64,000 nucleotides of DNA from Ottowia sp. (GCF_016703145.1 NZ_JADJCO010000003.1:1504001-1568000); one strand, 5' to 3'. Positions 26,880 to 34,893 are shown, counted from the first letter of the stretch. The notes: a model not told the origin generated them from the sequence alone. Numbers and translations: made by a program.

Positions 26880-27128
26880 AACGCTTGGGATAAGCCGCGC
26901 CGCGAAGCGGCATCGGCTTGAATGACGCCACGCGAATACAGCTCGGGCAGCAGCCGTTACCTGGGGCGCTTCTCCAAGAGAGGTGACCGTTATCCGCGCA
27001 TGTTGCTCACCCACGGCACGCGCAGCGTGCTCAGAGCGGCCAAGGTGGCCGAGGGTGCTGGCAAGGAGGTCTGCGGCATCCGCCGATGGGCGCTGGATGT
27101 GCAGGGCCGATCCAACCAACAGTTAGGC
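26880..27128 (-). other. attC site of the last cassette (CMD), interrupted by an IS110 fragment
   Basis: The AAGCCGCGCCGCGAAGCGGC...GGCTT stem (26892-26919) is an attC half. The partner core GTTAGGC is found at 27122-27128, beyond about 197 bp of transposase sequence. The stop codon of the CMD gene lies in this core. Confidence 0.65.
26923..27119 (+). mobile_element. IS110/IS1111-type transposase fragment inside attC
   Basis: Translation gives LTPREYSSGSSRYLGRFSK-type sequence, then RGDRYPRMLLTHGTRSVL and RRWALDVQGRSN, the C-terminal Transposase_20 region. It is the same region as the larger copy at 30415-30979 but more divergent. No ends or start are present. It is a non-functional remnant. 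Confidence 0.8.
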
Positions 27129-27674
27129 TGCACCCGGGAAAGCTGGGGCGAATGTCTCAGGCTGAACGCCACAGGCGTTGACCATGAACGACACCGCATG
27201 ATAAAGCCCAGCCAACATGACAAGCTCGACGAGTTGTTCGGGCGCGAAGTGTGCCGAAAGCTTTGCCCACGTGGTGTCGTCGACGTGGCTCGAATCGTGA
27301 AGCTGATCGGCGAGTTCAATAACCAGTTGGTCTTCGACGGTCCAACAGTCGTCCGTGGCTTTCCCATGAACCGACGATCGGACTTGCGCTGGCGTCCATT
27401 GGGCTTTGACGCCAAAGCTGGCAATGTGAACACCCCACTCGTATTCAGCGCCGCAGCGCGCGCAAGTGCGCAGAATCATCAACTCGCGACTGCGAAGGGA
27501 AATGCTGCCTCGATCGAGTAAGCCACCAGCCATCATGCGCTGAAGAACGCGCGGATTCCTGGCAACCGTCCGGAAGAGAAGCAATGGAGGGGCTCCACGC
27601 ATGAGCACGTCGAAGTCCGCCTGCACATCCGCCGGGTACGGTGGCTCGATTGGGGCAATACGGGGATTGAGCAT
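27123..27674 (-). CDS. Carboxymuconolactone decarboxylase (CMD) family protein
   Basis: A 183-residue protein of the AhpD-like CMD fold: NPRVLQRMMAGGLLDRGSIS, then LRSRELMILRTCARCGAEYEW with the C-x2-to-3-C-like pair (RTCARCGAEYEWGVH), which in AhpD relatives is the redox-active site, and LVELVMLAGLYHAVSFMVNA. The reaction could be a decarboxylation or a peroxidase function; the sequence does not decide. Its TAA stop lies inside the attC core at 27122-27128. It is the last cassette gene of the array. Confidence 0.85.
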   Translation of the reverse strand: MLNPRIAPIEPPYPADVQADFDVLMRGAPPLLLFRTVARNPRVLQRMMAGGLLDRGSISLRSRELMILRTCARCGAEYEWGVHIASFGVKAQWTPAQVRSSVHGKATDDCWTVEDQLVIELADQLHDSSHVDDTTWAKLSAHFAPEQLVELVMLAGLYHAVSFMVNACGVQPETFAPAFPGAA

Positions 27675-27712
27675 TGTGTTCTCCTGAATCGGCAGAGATA
27701 GTTGCTTGTGCG

Positions 27713-27820
27713 GCCTAACGAATTGAGTTCACCTGCGGAAGCGGTCGAAGCGCGTTGTTGCACGTCAGGTGCAACGAGCGGTTGGCGTCGCTGCGCGCCT
27801 GCTGACATGGCGAACTCAAC
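27713..27820 (-). other. Degenerate attC-like site (cupin/VOC cassette)
   Basis: GCCTAAC (27713-27719) begins the site, a TTGCAC/GTGCAA hairpin (27761-27777) is near its centre, and GAGTTC (27725) matches GAACTC (27812). The expected second GTTRRRY core is not clear, so the right edge is approximate. Confidence 0.5.
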
Positions 27821-27854
27821 TCCTTCAAGCCAGATGCAAGCTCGGCGCGTCTGG

Positions 27855-28325
27855 CTAGCTCAGGAACTCCATGCCGTACTTCGCCGCAATTGCTCTGAAG
27901 TCAGTGGCTTCTCCGGGGCACGCCGGCAAACCACTGTCAACCATCGAAGTTGCCACCTCAGCAATGAAGGCATCAAAGATGCCACCTGGCGAACTGATGA
28001 TCAGTTGGCGGCCTACCCTTGGCCCCACGCTTAGGAAACTGTGAGGTATGCCTCTGGGCACAAAGACTGTGTCTCCCGGCCCAAGCTTGAGCATCTGCTT
28101 ATCCAATTGAAACTCGTAGTTCCCTTCGCAAATGATGAACGTCTCGTCGTATGTCGGATGACGGTGCAGCGCGGCACCAGACTGAGGAGGTTCGATTGCC
28201 TCGCAAAGCGTGTAGCCACCTTCGTTGTGCTTGGCGGTGGTCGTGAAGATCATGGTCATTCGACCAATCTTATGAACTGTGCCCGTGCCCGGGGGAAAGT
28301 GCTGGGCTTGTACCATTTCATCCAT
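27855..28325 (-). CDS. Cupin domain-containing protein
   Basis: A 156-residue single-cupin protein. The metal-binding motif 1 is seen in LHRHPTYDETFIICEGNYEF (two His, Glu) and motif 2 in PGDTVFVPRGIPHSF (His). The C-terminal half PGGIFDAFIAEVATSM is helical. Such proteins bind metals or small ligands and may be dioxygenases or isomerases; the specific role is unknown. The ATG overlaps the restored end of the upstream VOC gene by eight bases, so both genes form one cassette unit. Confidence 0.85.
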   Translation of the reverse strand: MDEMVQAQHFPPGTGTVHKIGRMTMIFTTTAKHNEGGYTLCEAIEPPQSGAALHRHPTYDETFIICEGNYEFQLDKQMLKLGPGDTVFVPRGIPHSFLSVGPRVGRQLIISSPGGIFDAFIAEVATSMVDSGLPACPGEATDFRAIAAKYGMEFLS

Positions 28326-28828
28326 AGTCGAGTTCGCCTTGTTGGTGGGTTCGCTTGGCAACACCAGATTTTGGTATAGAAGAAGTGCTTGGGTTGGGAG
28401 GGGCCTCATCTTCGACTACCCATTGAGGATTCCACACGATCTCCCAGAGATGCCCATCGGGGTCTTGAAAGTATCCACCGTAGCCACCCCAGAAAGTGTC
28501 CTGCGCCTGCTTGACGATGGTGGCACCACACCGCTCTCGCTTGCTTCATCACTGCGTCGACTGCTGCCTTGGAGTCCACATTGTGGCCGATTGACAGTTC
28601 TGTTGCGCTGGGCGGCCCGAGTGGAAGCGTCGAGTCGTGCGCAAGGCTTTTCCGGGGATAAAGAGCAAGTTTCAAGCCGCCTTCCAGATCGAAAAATACG
28701 ACCGAGCCATGCACGAACTCGGTTCCGATGATCCCCTCTGTTTCCAGCCCAAGTCCTTCGCGATAGAAACGCAGCGATCTTTCAAGATCATCGACGCCAA
28801 GGGTGAGCACCTTAATGCGCGGCTTCAT
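28318..28828 (-). CDS. VOC family (glyoxalase-like) protein, frameshifted
   Basis: MKPRIKVLTLGVDDLERSLRFY opens a vicinal-oxygen-chelate fold typical of 'VOC family' proteins. After about residue 100 (VDAVMKQARA) the frame shifts by one base near 28529-28533. The correct continuation GATIVKQAQDTFWGGYGGYF and FQDPDGHLWEIVWNP, including the metal-binding Glu, is in the next frame and ends at 28318, touching the cupin start. Removing one base restores about 169 residues. This may be an assembly error or a decaying gene. It is the first gene of its cassette. Confidence 0.75.
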
Positions 28829-28850
28829 GCGGTAACTCCTTTTTTAGAAG

Positions 28851-28910
28851 GCATGACGTGTGACTTAAGCGGCCTGCCGAAGGTAGGTCCGCTTGAAGGA
28901 GGGGTCAGGC
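28851..28910 (-). other. attC site (SDR-RidA cassette)
   Basis: Imperfect palindrome from GCATGAC to GTCAGGC with inner CTTAAGCGG/CCGCTTGAAG arms. The cores are changed at one position (GTCAGGC for GTTAGGC). The RidA stop codon lies in the core. Confidence 0.65.
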
Positions 28911-29399
28911 ATCACCCGGCCGCAATTCAACCTCGCCCTCAATTTCGACGGGTATCCGGAAAGGCAGCTCTGCCAGGCCGACTGCGCTACGCGCATGAGT
29001 TCCATGCTCTTGGCCGAAAACGCTGACGATGAGGTCAGTGAAGCCATTGATAACCGCCGGCTGGCGTGTGAATCCTGGGGCGGAGTTGACCATTCCGAAG
29101 ACCCGGGTCCAGCAGGCGATGCGTGAAAGTGAACCAAGTTGTCTTTTCAGACTTCCGAGGATGGCCATTCCTGTGAGGCGTGCGGCAATATAGGCTTGGT
29201 CTTCGCTGACCTCTGAGCCGACCTTTCCCAACGGTTGAGCCAAGCTTCCGTCCGTGTTTGTCGGGCCGTGGCCGGAGATGATTGCCCTGGTACCGACTAT
29301 GCGCACCCACGGAAACGGCAGTGTGACGCCCGGTGGCAATTGGAGCGGCGCAGGAAGAACAAGGCCGAGCTCAGCGAGGCGGTCTTCTGGTGTTGACAC
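28905..29399 (-). CDS. RidA family protein
   Basis: A 164-residue protein of the RidA/YjgF superfamily, in the subgroup with an N-terminal extension: STPEDRLAELGLVLPAPLQL, then IISGHGPTNTDGSLAQPLGKVG, LTGMAILGSLKRQLGSLSRI and VFGQEHGTHARSAVGLAELP. RidA proteins deaminate reactive enamines and imines, though this subgroup often lacks the key Arg. The proposed start is GTG (29399-29397); no ATG lies close. A seven-base tandem repeat lies just upstream (29427-29468). It shares a cassette with the SDR gene. Confidence 0.82.
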   Translation of the reverse strand: MSTPEDRLAELGLVLPAPLQLPPGVTLPFPWVRIVGTRAIISGHGPTNTDGSLAQPLGKVGSEVSEDQAYIAARLTGMAILGSLKRQLGSLSRIACWTRVFGMVNSAPGFTRQPAVINGFTDLIVSVFGQEHGTHARSAVGLAELPFRIPVEIEGEVELRPGDA

Positions 29400-29426
29400 G
29401 GGGTGGTTCCTTGGGTAGGTTTTTGT

Positions 29427-29468
29427 GCTGCTCGCTGCTCGCTGCTCGCTGCTCGCTGCTCGCCGCTC
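29427..29468. repeat. Heptanucleotide tandem repeat (GCTGCTC)
   Basis: Five perfect copies of GCTGCTC are followed by one imperfect copy (GCCGCTC). They lie between the SDR stop and the RidA start and include two bases of the SDR stop codon. Copy number could vary between strains by slippage. Confidence 0.95.
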
Positions 29469-30243
29469 ATGCGAGTGAGCCATGGTCGCCGCAAACAGAC
29501 AAGGCCTGGCCCGAGATGCTTGCTCCAGCCGGCGTGGCAAGAAACAAGGCCATGTTTGCGACGTCTTGGGCGCCGACCATGCGTCGGAGCGAAATCGTTG
29601 ATACGAACTGCTCGCGGGACGCTTCGAAGTCGATACTTGCAGCCGCAGCCCGGGCGCTGATGACCTGATTCACTCGCTCGCCTTCGACGACTCCGGGTTG
29701 GATTGCGTTGACCCGTATGTTTGAAGGGCTGAGTTCAATCGCGAGGCTCTTTGTGAATCCGACGACAGCCCACTTCGCCGCTGAGTATGGCGTACGCAAT
29801 GGATATCCAAGCCGGCCCGCGATAGAAGACAGGTTGATGATGCCGCCACCGCCGGCAGCCTTCAGCAAGGGGACAGCGCGGCGCGTGCAGTAGAACATGC
29901 CGTTGAGGTCAATGGCGATCGTCCGATCCCATTCCAGAACGCTGATATCTTCGACCCTTGCGGTTGGCCCGACGATGCCGGCGTTGTTGATCAGGACGTC
30001 AAGACCACCCAAGAACAAGGCTGCTGTATCGAATTGTTCGTCGACCTGCGACGGAACCGCCACATCAGTGACGGCAGTTCCAACCTGCGGATGTTCGGCA
30101 CGGAACTTGGACAATGCCTGGGCATCGATATCGCAAACGAATACCTTGGCACCAGCCTCGTGAAAAGTGGACGCAAAGGCGCAACCGATTCCCGCCGCAC
30201 CGGCTGTGACGAGGACCCGCAGTCCCTGAGCGGACGTATTCAT
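29467..30243 (-). CDS. SDR family oxidoreductase
   Basis: A classical short-chain dehydrogenase of 258 residues. The cofactor motif LVTAGAAGIGCAFA begins near residue 11, NNAG is at LDVLINNAGIVGP, and catalytic Ser in IINLSSIAGRLGYP and Tyr/Lys in TPYSAAKWAVVGF are all present. Asp after the second strand (FVCDIDAQAL) favours NAD over NADP. The substrate is unknown. It is the first gene of a two-gene cassette with RidA. Confidence 0.9.
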   Translation of the reverse strand: MNTSAQGLRVLVTAGAAGIGCAFASTFHEAGAKVFVCDIDAQALSKFRAEHPQVGTAVTDVAVPSQVDEQFDTAALFLGGLDVLINNAGIVGPTARVEDISVLEWDRTIAIDLNGMFYCTRRAVPLLKAAGGGGIINLSSIAGRLGYPLRTPYSAAKWAVVGFTKSLAIELSPSNIRVNAIQPGVVEGERVNQVISARAAAASIDFEASREQFVSTISLRRMVGAQDVANMALFLATPAGASISGQALSVCGDHGSLA

Positions 30244-30325
30244 CTTCGGTACCTCCGACTGTTGCGTTTTCAGATGCCTAACGAATTAAGCCATGGCGCG
30301 AAGTGGCGTCGGCTTGACTGATGGG

Positions 30326-31274
30326 ATGGACTCCCCCGTTTGTTTGCGCGAAATTCGCGCTCTGGTCTTCATTGGCGTGGGGATCAGGTCTTCAACAAAC
30401 GTAAGGAGTCCGACATGAATGCTACAACCGTTGCTGTCGATTTGGCCAAGTCCGTGTTCCAACTCGCCGTGGCCGATGAACACTGGAAAGTCATCGACAC
30501 CCACCCTGGCCCGACAGAGCCGGGCCTGCACCACGCTGCTCTCGATTCCGGGCATTGGCCTGCTCACGGCCACCGCCCTGGTGGCGGCCACTTCGGGCGA
30601 TGTGACGCACTTCAAGGATGCGCGCCACTTTGCCAGTTGGTTCGGGCTGACGCCGCGTGAACACTCTTCGGGCAATTCGCGCTTTCTGGGCTCGATCTCC
30701 AAGCGCGGCGACCGCTATCTGCGCATGCTGCTCACGCACGGCGCCAGGAGCGTGTTGCGCGCGGCCAAGGTGGCTGAAGGCGCAGGCAAGGAGGTGGGGG
30801 GCGTGCGTCGCTGGGCATTGGATGTGCAGCGTCGCTCGAACCACAACAAGGCGGCCTGTGCGCTGGCCAACAAGCTTGCGCGCATCTGCTACGCGACGCT
30901 CAGGGACAAGACGCCGTTTGGCGAGTCTGACCGCCTGAGCAGAAAGATCACCCGCGAGAGCTTTGTGATGCCCGCCTGAGTGGCAGGCGCACCCATCGAA
31001 CAGTCGTCACATGAAAGATTTTTGTTCCCCCCACGCCGCTTGCGACGAGATTGATTGACCCACATGGCCAACCGGGCACTCCCCAGACCGTCTGACGCCG
31101 ATAACTCTTCCGGCAGCTTGCCTGCCGCTTGTATTGATTGGCGCGCCGGTCCCGCAGATTCCATGCTGGCACGGACCACCACAGAGTCCACAACAGATGC
31201 CGGATATGCGACTGCAGGCGTTTCCCCAACAGCCAGAACATCAATCAGTTTCTTGCCTTTGGTGGGGAGTCCAT
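30326..31274 (+). mobile_element. Deleted IS110-family (IS1111 group, attC-targeting) element
   Basis: ATGGACTCCCC at 30326-30336 is repeated inverted at 31264-31274, consistent with the subterminal inverted repeats of the IS1111 group. Inside is a transposase gene lacking its middle. The element sits within an attC site, matching the behaviour of the known IS1111-attC elements. Confidence 0.78.
30415..30979 (+). pseudogene. IS110-family transposase, internally deleted
   Basis: The start MNATTVAVDLAKSVFQLAV and VADEHWKVID is the usual N-terminus of IS1111-group transposases with the first Asp of the DEDD site. Near residue 30 the sequence jumps, with a frame change, to ARQSRACTTLLSIPGIGLLT and the Transposase_20 domain ending ARICYATLRDKTPFGE. 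About 170 residues, with the remaining catalytic acids, are missing. It cannot be an active transposase. Confidence 0.9.
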
Positions 31275-31300
31275 ATACGAGGGGTTAGGCCCCGCCCACG

Positions 31301-32137
31301 CTAGCGCTGTTGGGAAAGAAAGGTGAACATTCTCGATGTCGCCTCCTTCGTGACCTGCTCGTTGTACGCATAGCCGCGTGCCGGAAAGCTCGGCTTGTCC
31401 CAAGCGTGAGTGGCACCTGGAAAGACGTGCCAATGAACTGGGCTGCCTGCTGCCTTCATCTCATTCAAGAGAGGAAAACAAGACGCCGGAGGCAACTCTT
31501 GATCGAGTTCGCCAAGGAGCATTAGAACTGGACGGTCTGAGTCTCTGAGCAGTAGTTGGTATTTGTTCTCGAATGAACAACTGGAGTAGTTTGAAACCGT
31601 TGCAGTGAACCGCGAACTTGAGCCAACGACGGTTGCGCTTTGTGGCGAAGCTAGCATAGTGGCGATGATCGCCCCCCAGCTATAGCCCACCTGGTAGATG
31701 CGAGATTTGTCGACGAAGGGCTTTACCGAAAGGGACGCCAGCGCAGCGTAGGCATCAGCTACGCCAGCAGACCCGCTGAGGACGCGGGCAGCACAGTTCT
31801 CAAATCCGCGAGGTCCGAAGCTGTCTACGACAAGCACTACATAGCCCTGTTGAAGAATTTCCTGGGCGTGCTGCTTGATGTGGGGGTTCTTTACGCCACC
31901 ACATGAGTGCATGAGAACGACCGCTGGGAACGGTCCTGCTCCTGGTGGCTTGAAAGTCGAATTGGCAATGTCTGTAAACATTCCGATTGACTCCTTGGTC
32001 TCACCGCTGAAGGTCACTGGCTTGAAGTCAAGTGGCGGCAGGAATTGAGCCCGGAGGTCCTGCGAGTAGGCCTCAGCAGAGCACACGGCAACGAGGGCCG
32101 AGAGAAGCAGTGAGTTCAGCCGAGTATTTGAGAACAT
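31301..32137 (-). CDS. Secreted dienelactone hydrolase family protein
   Basis: A 278-residue alpha/beta-hydrolase with a signal peptide (NSLLLSALVAVCSAEAYSQ). GPFPAVVLMHSCGGVKNPHI is the oxyanion region, YQVGYSWGAIIATM carries the nucleophile position as Ser in GYSWG, and FPGATHAWDKPSF contains the catalytic His. DQELPPASCF supplies the acid region. It is predicted to be periplasmic. The substrate is unknown. It is a single-gene cassette; its attC is the one split by the IS element. Confidence 0.85.
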   Translation of the reverse strand: MFSNTRLNSLLLSALVAVCSAEAYSQDLRAQFLPPLDFKPVTFSGETKESIGMFTDIANSTFKPPGAGPFPAVVLMHSCGGVKNPHIKQHAQEILQQGYVVLVVDSFGPRGFENCAARVLSGSAGVADAYAALASLSVKPFVDKSRIYQVGYSWGAIIATMLASPQSATVVGSSSRFTATVSNYSSCSFENKYQLLLRDSDRPVLMLLGELDQELPPASCFPLLNEMKAAGSPVHWHVFPGATHAWDKPSFPARGYAYNEQVTKEATSRMFTFLSQQR

Positions 32138-32234
32138 GAGTTGCTCCGAGATTGTTGCAGTGACGAATGGCGGTCAAGGTGGTATCCAAGCGCGCATAGA
32201 AGCGTGTGACGGAGAGAAGAATGGTGCCGGTGGG

Positions 32235-32293
32235 GACTACCGCCCTGAGTTCAGCCGCCGCCGTAGGCGGTCGGCTGCGACGAACAGTTAGAC
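32235..32293 (-). other. attC site
   Basis: GACTACC to GTTAGAC with TTCAGCCGCCGCCG/CGGCGGTCGGCTGCGA-like arms. The first core deviates at two positions. It ends hairpin cassette copy A. Confidence 0.7.
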
Positions 32294-32552
32294 CCGAAGG
32301 CCAGAAGGGGGCGCACAGCCTTGAAGACGGGCGCGGCCCACGAAAAAGCGCTGCGCCACGGAAGCGGCGCAACGCTGCAAGAATGATAGCTGGTAGCATT
32401 TGCTGCACAAGCGCTATAGGCCAAAAATGCTTGAAACTGGCGCTGCGAATGCAGGCGAAGCCCGGCGCAGCGCCAAAACCCCAAAGGAGAAACCTGTGAG
32501 AAAGGCAAAGCGCTGGAATAAATGCTGGCCTGCATAAAGCGGAATATGAAGG
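32294..32552 (-). repeat. Hairpin-rich cassette body, copy A (long form)
   Basis: 259 bp, closely similar to copy D (37654-37912) and in its first 150 bp to copies B and C. It contains a strong AGCGCTGCGCC/GGCGCAACGCT-type hairpin and a TAGCTGGTAGCATTTGCTGC...GCTATAGGCC element like the host's dispersed repeat. A frame of about 95 codons starting MQASIYSS is open through it but runs on into attC and has no ribosome-binding site I trust, so I treat it as non-coding or undecided. Confidence 0.7.
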
Positions 32553-32611
32553 GGCTAACGGCCAAGCGTCAGCGGATGCCGCAGGCGATCCGCTGGAGCG
32601 ACGTGCTAGCC
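32553..32611 (-). other. attC site
   Basis: GGCTAAC to GCTAGCC with arms CCAAGCGTCAGCGGATGCC and CCGCTGGAGCGA. The second core deviates from GTTRRRY. It follows the alpha/beta-hydrolase gene. Confidence 0.7.
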
Positions 32612-32615
32612 TTGT

Positions 32616-33440
32616 TCATTTCCATATCTCTCGAAGAAATGTGGCTTGAAAAGCCAACACCCGGTCTCGAGTTGCCCTGTCAAGGACGTGTCCCTTTCCC
32701 TCAAGCGCCACGAGCTCGCACCGGCCTCCTAGCGCTCGCGCTTGCTCGCAGAAGGCCTTGCTGCGCTCGATCGGAGTGGTCGGATCCGCATCGCCCTGCA
32801 TGATGAGGGTGGGAGAAATCCTCTTCGTCAAAGTGTGCATTGGCGAGAAAGATGCGGGTTTCCCGTGCCCCTTCATCAGCTGACGAAACAGCCCATCTGA
32901 GACGGCGTCTACTACAGGCGAAACAAGCAGCAGAGCGTCGGGTCCGCCGTTACCGGCGCTACCTTCTGCAGAGCCGCAGCCAACCGTCGCTGCAGACGCT
33001 ACGAGTTGTCCACTCGACGATATTCCCCAAAGTGCGATCTTTGATGGTGCGAGGCCAAGCGTTTCGGCATTCTTTCTAAGAAAGGCGAGCGCGTGGCACA
33101 CATCGGAGAAAGATTCGACCGGCGAGTTCGCCGCATCCGCCAATCTGTATTCAACGATCACAGATACAAACCCGTTCTCAGAAAAGTATTGTGCTGGCCT
33201 GAAGAGCTGTTCGGGGCTGCCGCGCGACCATGCTCCGCCTTGCACCATGAGGATGGCTGGCCGCGCTGTACCAGCGAGAACCGTGGGCGAAAACGTGAAT
33301 ATTCGGAGGTCGTGATTCGCAACGTTGCGGTATACCGACGCGCTCGGTGCTGCGATCTGGTTCGTAACGTCTCCTGCGGCTTGTAATGATGCTGCGAGAG
33401 TTATTCCAGCCAGAAGCCCGTGAAATAAGCGTGATCTCAT
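32616..33440 (-). CDS. Secreted alpha/beta-hydrolase
   Basis: A 274-residue protein with a signal peptide (LFHGLLAGITLAASLQAAG). The esterase/BD-FAE-like core shows ILMVQGGAWSRGSPEQLF (oxyanion loop with GG), nucleophile Ser in IALWGISSSGQLVAS, LIMQGDADPTTPIERS (acid) and GKGHVLDRATRD (His). All triad positions appear filled. It is probably a periplasmic esterase with an unknown substrate. It is a single-gene cassette. Confidence 0.85.
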   Translation of the reverse strand: MRSRLFHGLLAGITLAASLQAAGDVTNQIAAPSASVYRNVANHDLRIFTFSPTVLAGTARPAILMVQGGAWSRGSPEQLFRPAQYFSENGFVSVIVEYRLADAANSPVESFSDVCHALAFLRKNAETLGLAPSKIALWGISSSGQLVASAATVGCGSAEGSAGNGGPDALLLVSPVVDAVSDGLFRQLMKGHGKPASFSPMHTLTKRISPTLIMQGDADPTTPIERSKAFCEQARALGGRCELVALEGKGHVLDRATRDRVLAFQATFLREIWK

Positions 33441-33450
33441 GACAATCTTC

Positions 33451-33510
33451 GGCTAACGTTTGAGGTAAGCGGCTGGCTGTAAGCCAGTCCGCTTGACCGT
33501 CGGGTTAGGA
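33451..33510 (-). other. attC site
   Basis: GGCTAAC to GTTAGGA with arms GAGGTAAGCGGCTGGCT and AGCCAGTCCGCTTGACC. It follows the PIN-like gene. Confidence 0.8.
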
Positions 33511-33541
33511 TATGCTGAGGGAACCAATTCAGTTCACCGGG

Positions 33542-34096
33542 CTATGAGCACTTTTCTAGGAATTCAGACGGGCTCATGATCTTCAGTCCTAAACATTCAA
33601 AATATATGGCTCTCTTGGTGATATGAAGATAGTCTTTAGTGTCTAGCGTGATAAAAACCTCTCGCTTATCCGCGTAGTGATCACGTAATGCGTCGTAATC
33701 TCCGATCTTGTTGGATAACCTATTTCCGATGGACGACTTTGGAAGATTGGTTGGATCTTTTCCAACGATCTTCGAGAAGTTCGCCATTTCCTCTGGGTTG
33801 CGCGTGGTGAAGCCGCCACTAAGCTTATCGAGGCCATCTAGTCTGGAAAAACCAAGGCGAAATCCAGAGCCAATTATCTCTATGTCATATTTTTCGATGA
33901 TCATGCGCATCTCTTTTCTCTGTTCGTCACGCATATCGCAGGTATCTGGATCAAAAATTCGATTGGATACGTAAGCTCGAACTTTTCCTTCCAGATGCCA
34001 CTGGAGAATTTTTTCAACTGCAGTCGCCTCTCTTGTCCTGTCTAAAAGTGACAGCATTAGTCCAGTATCAAGAGTCACGGTCACTAACGGATCCAC
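33542..34096 (-). CDS. PIN-like domain protein (putative)
   Basis: A 184-residue protein. VTVTLDTGLMLSLLDR at residues 5-20 and GDYDALRDHYADKREVFITL followed by DTKDYLH and FECLGLKIMSPSEFLEKC resemble the first and last acidic strands of PIN-domain ribonucleases (Asp12, then acidic residues near 135-160). The middle is unusual for PIN toxins and no antitoxin gene is beside it, so a toxin role is not claimed. It is a single-gene cassette with modest GC, unlike the chromosome. The start could also be a later codon. Confidence 0.6.
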   Translation of the reverse strand: MDPLVTVTLDTGLMLSLLDRTREATAVEKILQWHLEGKVRAYVSNRIFDPDTCDMRDEQRKEMRMIIEKYDIEIIGSGFRLGFSRLDGLDKLSGGFTTRNPEEMANFSKIVGKDPTNLPKSSIGNRLSNKIGDYDALRDHYADKREVFITLDTKDYLHITKRAIYFECLGLKIMSPSEFLEKCS

Positions 34097-34105
34097 TTCA
34101 AAGGC

Positions 34106-34163
34106 TCCTAACGTTTGACTTCAGCGGACGCCGAAGGCGGTCCGCTGGAAGGAACTGTTAGGC
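34106..34163 (-). other. attC site
   Basis: TCCTAAC to GTTAGGC with arms ACTTCAGCGGACGCC and GGCGGTCCGCTGGAAGG. It has two clear cores and a good imperfect palindrome. Confidence 0.88.
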
Positions 34164-34177
34164 GGCTGCCCATACTG

Positions 34178-34687
34178 CTAGTAGGACACTTCGACACCTA
34201 TGGCCCTCTCTTGATCGTGACTCCAATTCTTAAACGTATAGCAGACGACATCCCCTCGAGGCGTAGAGTCCACAGCCGGCCCAGTGACGGCAGCCCAATT
34301 CTGAGGATCGATCGTTTCCGGGAGCCCGGAGGGTAGGTCGCCCTTCCAGTCGATAGGGGTTATGGAGCCTCGCGCCGTGAAGTTGGCTCCTTGAGGGACA
34401 ACGACGCAGAGATCGACGCACATAGATTGATTCAAGCGTCTCGTATTGAACGGATCGTTTCCAAGACCGAGTGATGCCGTCGCCTTGCCCACGGCATCCA
34501 ATCCTTTGTCGACAATCTGCTGACCCAAGTTCTTCGCTTGTTGATCAGGCGTGCACGGAGGATTGTGCTTCGAAGCAGATGTTCCAGTTGCTGGCACCTT
34601 TCCCCTTGCGAAGACCTTCCCCGCCTCCGCGTGGGTCGTAAGAATAAGTGACAGGCTCGCAATCGCAATCACATACTTTGCATCCAT
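34178..34687 (-). CDS. Secreted hypothetical protein (cassette gene)
   Basis: A 169-residue protein with a signal peptide (YVIAIASLSLILTTHAEAG, cleavage near residue 22). The mature part has four cysteines (PCTPDQ, SMCVDLCVV, DVVCYTF) that could form disulfides, and ends in KNWSHDQERAIGVEVSY. It does not resemble a family I can name. It is predicted periplasmic or exported. A 140-bp untranslated stretch precedes it in the cassette. Confidence 0.75.
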   Translation of the reverse strand: MDAKYVIAIASLSLILTTHAEAGKVFARGKVPATGTSASKHNPPCTPDQQAKNLGQQIVDKGLDAVGKATASLGLGNDPFNTRRLNQSMCVDLCVVVPQGANFTARGSITPIDWKGDLPSGLPETIDPQNWAAVTGPAVDSTPRGDVVCYTFKNWSHDQERAIGVEVSY

Positions 34688-34827
34688 GATGATTTGTCCT
34701 TAGAGGGGATCCGCCGTTCCTTGATCGATGAGCGACGCCGGCGTGTGCGCCGATCATTAGACTTTTCCACGTACCGCCGCGGGAGGCATCACCAACTTTG
34801 ATGACGATGATGCGATCCGGAGCAGCG

Positions 34828-34885
34828 GCCTAACGAATAAGTTCAGCCGACGCCGTAGGCGGTCGGCTGCGACGAATGGTTAGAA
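34828..34885 (-). other. attC site
   Basis: GCCTAAC to GTTAGAA with arms AAGTTCAGCCGACGCC and GGCGGTCGGCTGCGACG. It follows the serine protease gene. Confidence 0.88.
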
Positions 34886-34893
34886 ATGATCGA

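Larger units (their letters stand above)
30276..31290 (-). other. attC site (hydrolase cassette), split by an IS1111-type element
   Basis: GCCTAAC (30276-30282) and AAGCCATGGCGCGAAGTGGCGTCGGCTT form the left part; the partner core GTTAGGC is at 31284-31290. About 0.95 kb of IS110-type sequence with short terminal inverted repeats separates them. The break falls just after GGCTTGACTGA, near the same place as in the attC at 26880. Confidence 0.75.

Noticed and set aside
32251..32565. A protein encoded by the repeated cassettes (SSACAASATSYHSC-type frame)
   Set aside because: The frame runs through attC, lacks start signals, and is Ser/Ala/Cys-rich in a way expected from a GC-rich hairpin; kept as undecided non-coding.
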